Of a DNA stretch of 64,000 nucleotides, positions 50,119-58,406 are shown piece by piece. Below the pieces are notes generated by a model. It did no database searches. It was given only the letters and a program-made list of their open reading frames with translations, and was not told the DNA's origin. A program made the position numbers and the translations under genes. The DNA comes from Klebsiella quasipneumoniae subsp. quasipneumoniae (lineage in GTDB: Bacteria; Pseudomonadota; Gammaproteobacteria; Enterobacterales; Enterobacteriaceae). The stretch's first letter is position 1, and the number at the start of each line of letters is the position of its first letter. The stretch lies in the NCBI RefSeq assembly GCF_020525925.1, contig NZ_CP084876.1:248001-312000 (forward strand). The letters are read 5' to 3'.

Positions 50119-51773
50119 TGAAAAGCATTCGCTATGGCGTCTCTCTGATTGCGCTGTTTGCGCTGTATTACCTGCTGCCGCTTAATTTCCGTTTGCTCTG
50201 GCAACCCGATGAAACCCGCTACGCGGAGATCAGCCGTGAAATGCTGGCCACCGGCGACTGGGTGGTGCCGCATTTTCTCGGATTGCGCTATTTCGAAAAG
50301 CCGATTGCCGGTTACTGGATCAACAGTATCGGTCAATGGCTGTTTGGCCATAATAACTTCGGCGTACGCTTTGGGTCGGTCTTCGCCATCACCATGACCG
50401 CCGTGCTGGTGGCCTGGCTGGCGTGGCGCGTCTTTCGCGACAAAAAGGTAGCTGTCCTGTCGCCGGTGATTTTTCTCACCGCGATGCTGGTGTATGCGAT
50501 TGGCACCTATGCGGTGCTGGACCCGATGATCACCCTGTGGCTGGCGCTGGCGATGTGCAGTTTCTGGGGCGCGACGCAGGCGCAGAGCCGCAGCGGCAAA
50601 ATACTGGGTTACGCGCTGCTGGGCGTCGCCTGCGGTATGGGGGTGATGACCAAAGGCTTCCTTGCGCTGGCGGTGCCGGTAGTGGGCGTTCTGCCGTGGG
50701 TGATCGCCCGTCGACGCTGGCGTGAAGTGCTGACCTACGGTTGGCTGGCGGTGGTCGTCTGTACGCTGGTGGTGCTGCCCTGGGGGCTGGCTATTGCCCA
50801 GCGCGAGCCGGACTTCTGGCGCTACTTCTTCTGGGTCGAGCATATTCAGCGTTTCGCCGAAAAAGACGCCCAGCACAAAGCGCCGTTCTGGTACTACATC
50901 CCGTTCCTGATCGCCGGCAGCCTGCCGTGGCTGGCCCTGCTGCCGGGGGCGCTGAAGCGCGGTTGGCTTGAGCGCGATGAGGCCCGCGGCGCGCTGTATC
51001 TGTTAGGCTGGGTGGCGATGCCGCTCCTGTTCTTCAGTATCGCCAAAGGCAAACTGCCGACCTATATCCTGCCGTGCTTTGCGCCGCTGTCGATCCTGAT
51101 GGCGCGCTACGCGCTGGAGGCGGCGAAGACCGGCGCGAAAGCGTTACGGGTCAATGGGATGATCAACCTGGGCGTCGGCCTGCTGGGGCTGATCGCCGTG
51201 CTGGTGGTCTCGCCCTGGGGCGTGATGCATAAGCCGGTGTGGACCAAGATTGAGCTGTATAAATGTCTGCTGGCGGCGATCGCCTTCGCCGTCTGGGCGC
51301 TGATGGGCTGGCTGGCGATGAAAGACGCTGGCCGCCGCTGGAGCCTGGCGGCGCTTTGCCCGCTCGGCCTGGCGCTGCTGGTGGGCTTCGCCATCCCGGA
51401 CCGGGTTATCGACAGCAAACAGCCGCAGTTCCTCGTGGATATCGTCAGCGAATCCCTGCAGCCCAGCCGCTACGTCCTGACCAACAACGTCGGGATCGCC
51501 GGCGGCCTGGCCTGGGAGCTGAAGCGAAGCGATATTATTATGTTCGACAAACAGGGTGAGCTGAAGTACGGTCTCGACTGGCCGGACGCTCAGGGAAGCT
51601 TTGTCAGCCAGGCCGGGTTTGCCGACTGGCTGGCCGCGCATCGTCAGCAGGGGCCGGTCTCGCTGGTGCTGTTGATGGATAAAGGAGAGAGTATGCTCGA
51701 CTTACCGTTACCGAAACCCGATAACGCTTACGAGCTGGGGCGGGTCGTTTTCCTTCAGTATCTGCCGCAATGA
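50118..51773 (+). CDS. arnT: ArnT, lipid A L-Ara4N transferase (GT83)
   Basis: 551 residues. It is an inner-membrane glycosyltransferase of GT-C fold with about thirteen membrane segments and periplasmic loops; the first loop [12 protein letters not shown] carries the catalytic acidic residues of the family. It moves L-Ara4N from undecaprenyl phosphate to lipid A phosphates. I chose ATG 50118 ([10 protein letters not shown]); a TTG lies one codon earlier. It overlaps arnE by 4 nt. Confidence 0.96.
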   Translation: MKSIRYGVSLIALFALYYLLPLNFRLLWQPDETRYAEISREMLATGDWVVPHFLGLRYFEKPIAGYWINSIGQWLFGHNNFGVRFGSVFAITMTAVLVAWLAWRVFRDKKVAVLSPVIFLTAMLVYAIGTYAVLDPMITLWLALAMCSFWGATQAQSRSGKILGYALLGVACGMGVMTKGFLALAVPVVGVLPWVIARRRWREVLTYGWLAVVVCTLVVLPWGLAIAQREPDFWRYFFWVEHIQRFAEKDAQHKAPFWYYIPFLIAGSLPWLALLPGALKRGWLERDEARGALYLLGWVAMPLLFFSIAKGKLPTYILPCFAPLSILMARYALEAAKTGAKALRVNGMINLGVGLLGLIAVLVVSPWGVMHKPVWTKIELYKCLLAAIAFAVWALMGWLAMKDAGRRWSLAALCPLGLALLVGFAIPDRVIDSKQPQFLVDIVSESLQPSRYVLTNNVGIAGGLAWELKRSDIIMFDKQGELKYGLDWPDAQGSFVSQAGFADWLAAHRQQGPVSLVLLMDKGESMLDLPLPKPDNAYELGRVVFLQYLPQ

Positions 51774-52108
51774 GCGTCTGGATCTGTCTGGTGTTCGCCA
51801 GCCTGCTGAGCTGCGCCGGACAGCTGTGCCAGAAACAGGCGACCCGCCCGTCCCGTCGCGGACGGCGGAGTCGTCATATACTTTTCTGGCTGGGGATGGC
51901 GCTGTTATGCCTCGGCTGCGGCATGCTGCTGTGGCTGAGCGTCCTGCAGTCAATTCCGGTGAGCATCGCCTATCCGATGCTGAGTCTGAACTTCGTCTGG
52001 GTCACCCTCGCGGGCTGGGGCATCTGGCATGAGCCGGTCGCTCCCCGCCACTGGTTTGGCGTCGGGTTGATCGTCGTGGGCATTGTCATTCTGGGGACCA
52101 GCGTCTGA
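51770..52108 (+). CDS. arnE: ArnE, undecaprenyl-phosphate-Ara4N flippase subunit
   Basis: 112 residues, EmrE/DMT-like small membrane protein with four predicted helices. With ArnF it moves the lipid-linked aminosugar across the inner membrane. A basic loop ([11 protein letters not shown]) after the first helix sets topology. It overlaps arnT by 4 nt and arnF by 1 nt. Confidence 0.93.
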   Translation: MSVWICLVFASLLSCAGQLCQKQATRPSRRGRRSRHILFWLGMALLCLGCGMLLWLSVLQSIPVSIAYPMLSLNFVWVTLAGWGIWHEPVAPRHWFGVGLIVVGIVILGTSV

Positions 52109-52488
52109 TGGGCTTTCTCTGGGCATTATTCAGCGTCGGCCTCGTCAGCGGCGCGCAGCTGCTGCTGCGCAGCGCCATGGTGGTGTTGCCGCCGCTGACC
52201 GATATTCTGGCGTTTCTCCAGCATCTGTTGCATCTCCAGCCCGGCACCTTCGGCCTGTTTTTCGGCCTGCTGGGCTACCTGCTGTCGATGGTCTGCTGGT
52301 ACTTTGCCCTCCACCGTCTGCCGCTGTCGAAAGCGTATGCGCTGCTGAGCCTGAGCTATATCCTCGTTTGGGCCGCCGCCATCTGGCTGCCCGGCTGGCA
52401 TGAGCCGTTCCACTGGCAATCGCTGCTGGGCGTGGCGATTATCGTCGCCGGCGTATTGACCATCTTCTGGCCGGTGAAACGCCGCTAG
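52108..52488 (+). CDS. arnF: ArnF, undecaprenyl-phosphate-Ara4N flippase subunit
   Basis: 126 residues, four-helix EmrE-like protein, partner of ArnE. The paired motifs LPLSKAYALLSLSYILVW and WHEPF repeat features of ArnE, consistent with duplication. It is the last gene of the operon; its stop overlaps the end of the convergent yhhT by 4 nt, leaving no space for a terminator between. Confidence 0.93.
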   Translation: MGFLWALFSVGLVSGAQLLLRSAMVVLPPLTDILAFLQHLLHLQPGTFGLFFGLLGYLLSMVCWYFALHRLPLSKAYALLSLSYILVWAAAIWLPGWHEPFHWQSLLGVAIIVAGVLTIFWPVKRR

Positions 52489-53534
52489 CCGGGGAGCCGG
52501 CTTTTGGGGCGCCCCGGGCCGAGCAGGATCGCCAGCTTGCTGCCCCCGACGGTGGTCTCCATCCAGATTTTACAGACGCTGGTTAACGGCACCGAGAGCA
52601 GCATTCCCACCGGCCCCAGCAGCCAGCCCCAGACCAGCAGCGACAGGAACACCACCAGGGTCGACATCCCCAGCCGGTGGCCCATCATGCGCGGCTCCAC
52701 CATGTTGCCCAACACCATATGCACCACCAGAAACAGCGCCCCGACCAGCAGGCACTCATAGATGCCGCTGAACAGCAGCGCCTGCAGCATAGGCGGGATG
52801 GCGGAGATGGCGGATCCGATATTCGGCACATAGTTCAGCAGGAACGCCAGCACTCCCCACATCAGCGCGAACTGCACCCCCATCGCCAGCAGCCCCAGCC
52901 AGACAATCAGGCCGGTCCACAAGCTGATCAGCGTTTTCAGCGCCAGATAGTGGGTGACGCCTTTCAGCGCCCGGTGCAGCCCGGCGATATGCAGGCGAGG
53001 GTTATTGAGGGCAAAACGCAGTTTGTAGGGCAGGTGGCGAACCTCAAACAGCATAAAGATCACCGTCATCACCAGCAGCACAATGCTGGCCATCGCCCCG
53101 GAAAGCTGGGTCATCAGCGTCGTGGCCCAGGTCATCAGCCGTTCTGAATCCATACGTCGCAGCATGCGCTCCGGATTGATATGCAGGTTGAGAAAGGGGA
53201 GATACTCCTGGAGCTGGACGATCTTACGCGTCAGGGCGCGGTTGAAATCGGGCAGCATGGCGACAAAGTCATTGAGCGACGCCGCCAGCACGCCAAGCAG
53301 CGCGGTCAGCATGACCAGCATTGCCGTCACCACCAGCGTAATGGCGAACGGGCGCCGCACCCCGCGGCGAATGAACCAGGTGACCAGCGGGTTGAGGACG
53401 ATAGCGAAAAACAGCGCCAGCAGGAGCTGCACCAGAATATCGGCGGCGGCGTGGATCCCGGCGAGGATAATCACCAGCGCCGCCAGCTTAAGTAAAATAT
53501 GGAGCCCGGCTTTATCAGCCTGCGGAGGGGACAT
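52485..53534 (-). CDS. yhhT: YhhT, AI-2E-family inner-membrane transporter
   Basis: 349 residues, as in E. coli, with about eight membrane segments of the AI-2E (PerM/TqsA-like) family; the motifs FAIVLNPLVTWFIRRGVRRP and LNYVPNIGSAISAIPPMLQ are typical. The substrate is unknown. ATG 53534 (MSPPQADKAGLH) follows AAAGGAATACC. The C-terminus ends GPGRPKSRLPG exactly as in E. coli. It lies leftward next to acpT with a 100-nt gap, as in E. coli, but on the other side the arn operon has taken the place of other genes. Confidence 0.93.
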   Translation of the reverse strand: MSPPQADKAGLHILLKLAALVIILAGIHAAADILVQLLLALFFAIVLNPLVTWFIRRGVRRPFAITLVVTAMLVMLTALLGVLAASLNDFVAMLPDFNRALTRKIVQLQEYLPFLNLHINPERMLRRMDSERLMTWATTLMTQLSGAMASIVLLVMTVIFMLFEVRHLPYKLRFALNNPRLHIAGLHRALKGVTHYLALKTLISLWTGLIVWLGLLAMGVQFALMWGVLAFLLNYVPNIGSAISAIPPMLQALLFSGIYECLLVGALFLVVHMVLGNMVEPRMMGHRLGMSTLVVFLSLLVWGWLLGPVGMLLSVPLTSVCKIWMETTVGGSKLAILLGPGRPKSRLPG

Positions 53535-53634
53535 AGGTATTCCTTTTGTGAGTCGCGCCTGATAAGTGTAGCGGTTCGCTGGCTGCCAATATTCCGAAAG
53601 GCGAGCGGCTTTTCCGCCATCATCTTTTGATCGC

Positions 53635-54222
53635 TTAAACCACGCCGCTGAAATGTTGAATGCGCGCGTCCGTCAGCGTGAACGGCGTCGGCGTACAGAC
53701 CGCAATACTTAACCCATCGTGCAGAATCTGGCTGAGCGACAGCGGGCCGTGACAGGCGCTGTCAACGGAGGCCATTTGCCAGGCGCTGCCGCCGCGCTGT
53801 TTCACCAGCGCCTCTTTGCGCGTCCAGATACGCCAGAAGACCGTGAGCTGCTGCGCCGGCGAAGCCTGCGCCAGTTCCTGGTGCTCGCTTTCGCTGAACA
53901 GGGCGTTAGCCAGGCGGCGCCAGCCTTCGCGCGGGCGAATCACTTCGATGTCGCAACCCACCTCGCCTTTATCGCTGAGCAGCAGGGCAATATCGTCGCC
54001 GCTGTGGCTAAGGTTAAACCACAGCCTGCGCGCGACGGGGAAGGCAGGCTTGCCCTGTTCGCCAAGCTGAATGTCCGTCAGCGGGGCAGCCGCCTGCGCC
54101 AGCAGCGCGCGGCCGGCAAGCCAGCTGGCTCGTCGCGGTCCGTCCGGCGCCTGTGCCATCAACGCAGGCGGTAACGGCAGGGCGCTAAGGGCGGAGATCT
54201 TACCCAGAAAAAGCTGATACAT
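53635..54222 (-). CDS. acpT: AcpT, 4'-phosphopantetheinyl transferase
   Basis: 195 residues, as in E. coli. It belongs to the Sfp-type PPTases: the Mg-binding GCDIEVIRP and the FWRIWTRKEALVKQRG motifs are present. It attaches phosphopantetheine to carrier proteins. ATG 54222 (MYQLFLGKISALS) lies 1 nt after the apeR stop, so it is translated from the ape transcript. E. coli K-12 AcpT lacks substrates because the adjacent cluster was lost; here that cluster remains, so the ApeE/ApeF-type carrier proteins, expected beyond the right edge, are its likely targets. Confidence 0.94.
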   Translation of the reverse strand: MYQLFLGKISALSALPLPPALMAQAPDGPRRASWLAGRALLAQAAAPLTDIQLGEQGKPAFPVARRLWFNLSHSGDDIALLLSDKGEVGCDIEVIRPREGWRRLANALFSESEHQELAQASPAQQLTVFWRIWTRKEALVKQRGGSAWQMASVDSACHGPLSLSQILHDGLSIAVCTPTPFTLTDARIQHFSGVV

Positions 54223-54223
54223 T

Positions 54224-55453
54224 TCAAGGCCAGCGTCGAATAATGATTGAGGTGTTAATGCCGCCGAAGGCGAAGTTGTTGCTCTGCAGGAATTCACACT
54301 CCAGTTTGCGCTTTTCCCCCATGATGTAATCCAGTTCGCCACAGTTGGCGTCCGGTTTATGGAGATTCAGCGTTGGCGCAAACCAGCCTTCGCGCATCAT
54401 CTGCAGGCTCATCCACGCTTCTAACGCCCCGCAAGCGCCAAGCGTATGGCCGAAATAGCTTTTCAGCGAAGAGATCGGCACGCTGTCGCCGTAAACGGCC
54501 GCCGTTGCCTGGCTTTCCGCGATATCGCCGCGATCGGTGGCGGTGCCGTGGGCCGAAATATAGCCGATATCCCGGGGGCTTAAGCCCGCCATGTTTAGCG
54601 ATTGTTCCATGCAGATCTGCATGGTTTCGCGCTGCGGCTGGGTAATATGGGCCGCATCGCAGTTAGTGGCGAACCCGACGATTTCACCGTAGATGGTTGC
54701 GCCGCGCGCTTTGGCATGCTCGAGATCTTCAAGGATCAGCGTGCCGGCGCCTTCGCCAATCACCAGACCATCTCGCTGTTCATCGAACGGAGAGGGGGTG
54801 AGGGCCGGTTCGTCATTGCGTTGGCTGGTGGCGAAGAGGGTATCGAATACCGCGGCTTCCGAAGGGCAGAGCTCCTCGGCCCCGCCGGCCACCATCACCG
54901 TTTGGTAACCATGGCGAATGGCTTCCCAGGCGTAGCCAATCGCCTGGCTGCCGGAGGTGCAGGCGCTGGAGGTGGGGATCACGCGCCCCCGCAGACCGAA
55001 GAATAATCCGGTATTCACCGCGGTGGTATGCGGCATCATCTGCACATAGGTAGTGCCGGTGATATTGTTGGTATGTTTCTCCGTCAACATGGTGGCGAAC
55101 TCGCTCACCGGACCGGTACTACCGGTTGACGAGCCGTAAGCGATGCCGGTTTGGCCGTTGGTCAGCACGGTGTCGCCGATAAGCCCGGCCTGCTCCAGCG
55201 CGAGCTCAGTGGCGCGGGTGGAGAGCCGCGATACCCGCCCCATCGCGCGGATACGCTTGCGGGTATAATGCTCCGGCAGGGTGAAATCGTCGATTGGCGC
55301 CCCCAGCAGCGTATGCAGTCCGTCATACGCCAGCCATTCAGGCATCTTACGCACCGCATTTTTATATTCCCGCAGCCTGGTGGCGACATCCTGCCAGTTT
55401 TCGCCAAACGCGGTCACCCCGCCCATCCCTGTAATGACCACCCGGCGTATCAT
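54224..55453 (-). CDS. apeR: ApeR, beta-ketoacyl-ACP synthase of the aryl polyene cluster
   Basis: 409 residues, FabF-type thiolase fold. The catalytic triad is Cys165 in SSACTSGS, His302 in AHGTATD and His336 in FGHTLGA, with Lys331. It therefore is an active condensing enzyme that could start or extend the polyene chain. Its end is 1 nt from acpT and its start overlaps apeQ by 4 nt. It is distinct from the second synthase ApeO at 56651-57829. Letter names here follow the published APE cluster order as I recall it. Confidence 0.88.
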   Translation of the reverse strand: MIRRVVITGMGGVTAFGENWQDVATRLREYKNAVRKMPEWLAYDGLHTLLGAPIDDFTLPEHYTRKRIRAMGRVSRLSTRATELALEQAGLIGDTVLTNGQTGIAYGSSTGSTGPVSEFATMLTEKHTNNITGTTYVQMMPHTTAVNTGLFFGLRGRVIPTSSACTSGSQAIGYAWEAIRHGYQTVMVAGGAEELCPSEAAVFDTLFATSQRNDEPALTPSPFDEQRDGLVIGEGAGTLILEDLEHAKARGATIYGEIVGFATNCDAAHITQPQRETMQICMEQSLNMAGLSPRDIGYISAHGTATDRGDIAESQATAAVYGDSVPISSLKSYFGHTLGACGALEAWMSLQMMREGWFAPTLNLHKPDANCGELDYIMGEKRKLECEFLQSNNFAFGGINTSIIIRRWP

Positions 55454-56181
55454 AGCATCCCCCCGTTGATGGAAATGACCTGGCGGGTGACGTAGCCCGC
55501 GATATCCGACATTAAATAGCTGGCAAGCCCGGCCACCTCGTCGGCCTGACCCATGCGTTTCATCGGGATCATGGTCATCGCCTCTTGCAGCGCGCGCTCT
55601 TCCATGTCAATCATCCCGGTGTCGATAAGACCCGGCGCAATACAGTTAACGGTGATTTTGCGTTTTGCCAGTTCTATCGCCAGCGCTTTGGTGGCGCCGA
55701 TAATGCCCGCCTTGGCGGCGCTATAGTTGACCTGGCCGCGGTTGCCCATGACGCCGGAAACCGAGGAGAGGGTGATGATACGTCCGCCCTGGCGCGCGCT
55801 AATCATCGGCATGATGCAGGGATGAATGACGTTATAAAAACTGTCGAGGTTGGTGTGGATCACGGCGTCCCAGTCGTCATCGCCAAGCGCCGGGAAGGCG
55901 CCGTCGCGGGCGATGCCGGCGTTGCTGACAATGCCATACCACGCGCCATGGTCGGCCATATCCTGCTCCAGTACCTCGCGGCATTGCTGACGATCGGCGA
56001 CGTCAAAACTCAGCAGCCGGCCGTCGCCGCCGGCGGCGGTTATCGCCTCCAGCGTCTGTTGCGCCCCCGCGCGGTCGCGATGATAGTGGACGCCCACCAC
56101 AAAACCGTCCGCTGCCAGCTGGCAGGCGATAGCGCGACCGATGCCTTTGCTGGCGCCGGTAACCAAAACTGAACGACTCAT
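55450..56181 (-). CDS. apeQ: ApeQ, 3-ketoacyl-ACP reductase (FabG-like)
   Basis: 243 residues, SDR fold: cofactor motif TGASKGIG at 8-15, NAG near 87-89, catalytic Ser140, Tyr153 and Lys157 (YSAAK). It reduces the 3-keto group of the growing acyl-ACP with NADPH. It overlaps apeR and apeP by 4 nt each. The sequence is more FabG-like than the SDR at 17217 in this window. Confidence 0.88.
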   Translation of the reverse strand: MSRSVLVTGASKGIGRAIACQLAADGFVVGVHYHRDRAGAQQTLEAITAAGGDGRLLSFDVADRQQCREVLEQDMADHGAWYGIVSNAGIARDGAFPALGDDDWDAVIHTNLDSFYNVIHPCIMPMISARQGGRIITLSSVSGVMGNRGQVNYSAAKAGIIGATKALAIELAKRKITVNCIAPGLIDTGMIDMEERALQEAMTMIPMKRMGQADEVAGLASYLMSDIAGYVTRQVISINGGML

Positions 56182-56654
56182 TCTGACGCTCCTTGTTGAA
56201 ATAAAGTGCTAAGTTCTTCTGTTGTGGGCTGGAAGGTGTTGACCCGCCCGCTGGCCAGGACGTCATCGTCCACCATAATGGTGCCTTCGAAGCTGCCGAA
56301 ACGTTCATCCTGCATCAAGAGCTTCACGCTGATGGACAGCGTCTTTCCGCCCGGCAGGCTCCCGGCCGCGCAAACCAGTTCGCGCGCGCCCAGCACCATG
56401 CCTAAAGCGAGCGATGTTTGTCCTTGCTGCTGGCGGTGCCAGCCGGACCAGACGCCGACGGTCTGCGCCATTAATTCAAGGGCGAACCAGCCGGGAAGAT
56501 CGCCGTTGGTATCGAGAAATGGCGCCAGAACGCTGCCGGGTGAGACCGCGACGCGGCAGGTGGCGGTGTCGGCAGTCACCGCCTCGACCTCTTCCAGCAG
56601 CAGCATCGGCGCGTCGTGCGGCAGGTAACTGCCGGGTGATAAAAAGTGGCTCAT
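56178..56654 (-). CDS. apeP: ApeP, hotdog-fold dehydratase subunit
   Basis: 158 residues, FabA/FabZ-related hotdog protein with LPHDAPMLLLEEV near the N-terminus (His13) and the helix ELMAQTVGVW (Glu60). In APE systems ApeP pairs with the shorter ApeI to form the dehydratase that makes trans double bonds. It overlaps apeQ and apeO by 4 nt each. Confidence 0.82.
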   Translation of the reverse strand: MSHFLSPGSYLPHDAPMLLLEEVEAVTADTATCRVAVSPGSVLAPFLDTNGDLPGWFALELMAQTVGVWSGWHRQQQGQTSLALGMVLGARELVCAAGSLPGGKTLSISVKLLMQDERFGSFEGTIMVDDDVLASGRVNTFQPTTEELSTLFQQGASE

Positions 56655-57829
56655 GACATTCTCCCGAGCAGGATGCTGGTGTTATTGCCGCCAAAGGCAA
56701 AAGAGTTCGACAGGATAACTGGCCGCAACAGCGGCTGCGGATGTTCAATGAGCCCGCACGGCGGTAGCGTGTCATCCTGCGGAGACTGACTGAAATCCTG
56801 TGCCGGTAACAACAGATTGCGCTGCAGGATCAGCATGCCGATGGCGGCCTCGGTGATCCCCGCCGCACCCAGCGTATGTCCGGTCAGATGTTTGGTGGAA
56901 CTACAGGGCACCCTTTCGCCAAACAGCGCGTTGATCACCCGGGCTTCTATCTGGTCGTTAAGCCGCGTAGCGGTACCGTGCAGGTTAATGTAACCCACCT
57001 GCTCCGGCATGATGCCCGCGTCGTCCAGCGCCTGCTGAATGGCGCGCATCGCCCCTTCTCCTTGGGGATGCGGGGCGGAAATATGCCAGGCGTCGCTGGA
57101 TTCGCCGATACCCAGCAGCGCGATGGGCTGCGGCTCGCGGGTCAGCAGCATCAGCGCCGCCCCTTCGCCGATGGTGATCCCGCTGCGGTCGCGGCTAAAC
57201 GGCTGGCACTGCGTCGTGGAGAGCGACTCCAGGCTGTGAAAGCCGTTGATGGGCATCCGGCTAAGGGTATCCGCGCCGCCGACGATCGCCACATCCGCCA
57301 GCCCCGCCTCAATGAGCCGCCGTCCGCTGATTATTGCCCGCGCGCTGGAGGAGCAGGCGGTTGACAGGGTATATGCCGGACCATCCAGCGCCAGCCAGCG
57401 GCTGAGAAAACGCGATGGGTCGCCCAGCTCCTGCTGTGGATAGCGCCAGGCCTCGCTCGCCTTGCCGTTAAGCGTCAAATTAACGTGTACGTCGCCTTCA
57501 TCCAGCCCTGACGTACTGGTGCCCAACACCACGGCGACCCGAGCCCGGCCATAGCGGGCGATGGCGCGATCCACCTGCGGCTGGATCTGCGCCAGCGCCG
57601 CCAGCAGCAGCTGATTATTGCGCGAACGATGGTCGCGAAAGGTATCGGGAATGGCGGGTAGTTCGCCGTCCACCCCCGCGAAAATCGCCTGCGGATGCCC
57701 CTGTAACCACCCTTCACGCGGGCGCATGCCGGGCGCTATACCGCGGGCCAGATTGGCGGCGATTTCATCATTATCGCGTCCCAGGGCGTTAATCATGCCG
57801 ACAGCAGAAATGAAGATCATCTCAGTCAC
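56651..57829 (-). CDS. apeO: ApeO, beta-ketoacyl-ACP synthase
   Basis: 392 residues, FabF/KAS II-like. The active-site Cys159 is in STACSSSARA; the His motifs LHGTATR and LTGHTLGAAG are also intact, so this is a catalytic subunit. In characterised APE systems it forms a heterodimer with the chain-length factor ApeC, which would lie to the right of this window. It overlaps apeP by 4 nt and apeN by 8 nt. Confidence 0.85.
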   Translation of the reverse strand: MTEMIFISAVGMINALGRDNDEIAANLARGIAPGMRPREGWLQGHPQAIFAGVDGELPAIPDTFRDHRSRNNQLLLAALAQIQPQVDRAIARYGRARVAVVLGTSTSGLDEGDVHVNLTLNGKASEAWRYPQQELGDPSRFLSRWLALDGPAYTLSTACSSSARAIISGRRLIEAGLADVAIVGGADTLSRMPINGFHSLESLSTTQCQPFSRDRSGITIGEGAALMLLTREPQPIALLGIGESSDAWHISAPHPQGEGAMRAIQQALDDAGIMPEQVGYINLHGTATRLNDQIEARVINALFGERVPCSSTKHLTGHTLGAAGITEAAIGMLILQRNLLLPAQDFSQSPQDDTLPPCGLIEHPQPLLRPVILSNSFAFGGNNTSILLGRMS

Positions 57830-58406
57830 CCAGGTATTGAATGGTGATGTGGTATTTAAAGACGTGCTGCTCGATGCTAATCGGCACGCGCTTGCCTTTG
57901 CGGTTGATATAGGTGATGTCGGTGACCAGTTTTCCGCGCGCGTTACGCAGTTCGCGTTTGTCGCCGCGGTCGGTTAGCGTCCAGCCTTTCGGCAGCTGCG
58001 GCAGCCATGCGCTAAGCGGCCAGTGGCTGAGCATCACATCGGCCAGCACCTGGCTGGCGGGCGGCAGTTGCGGGATCACCATCGACTGTTCCGCGCGCAG
58101 CCCTTGTTGATCATAGGTCACCAGGAACAGGCGGATACCGACGGACGACAGGCCCGCCAGCGTGAGCTTTTTATCATCGGCATTGAGCAGCACCAGCAGC
58201 GACTGGGTTTGGCCGTTGAAGCGGCCGGTCAATAACTGCTGGGAACTGATGGCCGGCGAGATGCCCGGCGGCGGTAACGTGACGCGCGTACCCGGCTCCA
58301 GCCACGCCTGCGGACGGCCTTGCGGCTCCGGCGGCGAATGACTGCAGCCGGCCAGCAATAAGGCGGCGAAGAGCGCGAAGGCGCGCCAGAATGATGGTCT
58401 TCTCAT
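57822..58406 (-). CDS. apeN: ApeN, DUF3261 outer-membrane lipoprotein
   Basis: 194 residues with a lipoprotein signal; lipobox LLAGC puts the acylated Cys at residue 21, followed by SHSPPEPQ, without Asp at position +2, so outer-membrane sorting by Lol is predicted. The remainder is a beta-rich DUF3261-type domain. Its role in APE handling is unknown; export or anchoring is inferred from the neighbouring MMPL exporter and LolA-like protein. Confidence 0.78.
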   Translation of the reverse strand: MRRPSFWRAFALFAALLLAGCSHSPPEPQGRPQAWLEPGTRVTLPPPGISPAISSQQLLTGRFNGQTQSLLVLLNADDKKLTLAGLSSVGIRLFLVTYDQQGLRAEQSMVIPQLPPASQVLADVMLSHWPLSAWLPQLPKGWTLTDRGDKRELRNARGKLVTDITYINRKGKRVPISIEQHVFKYHITIQYLGD

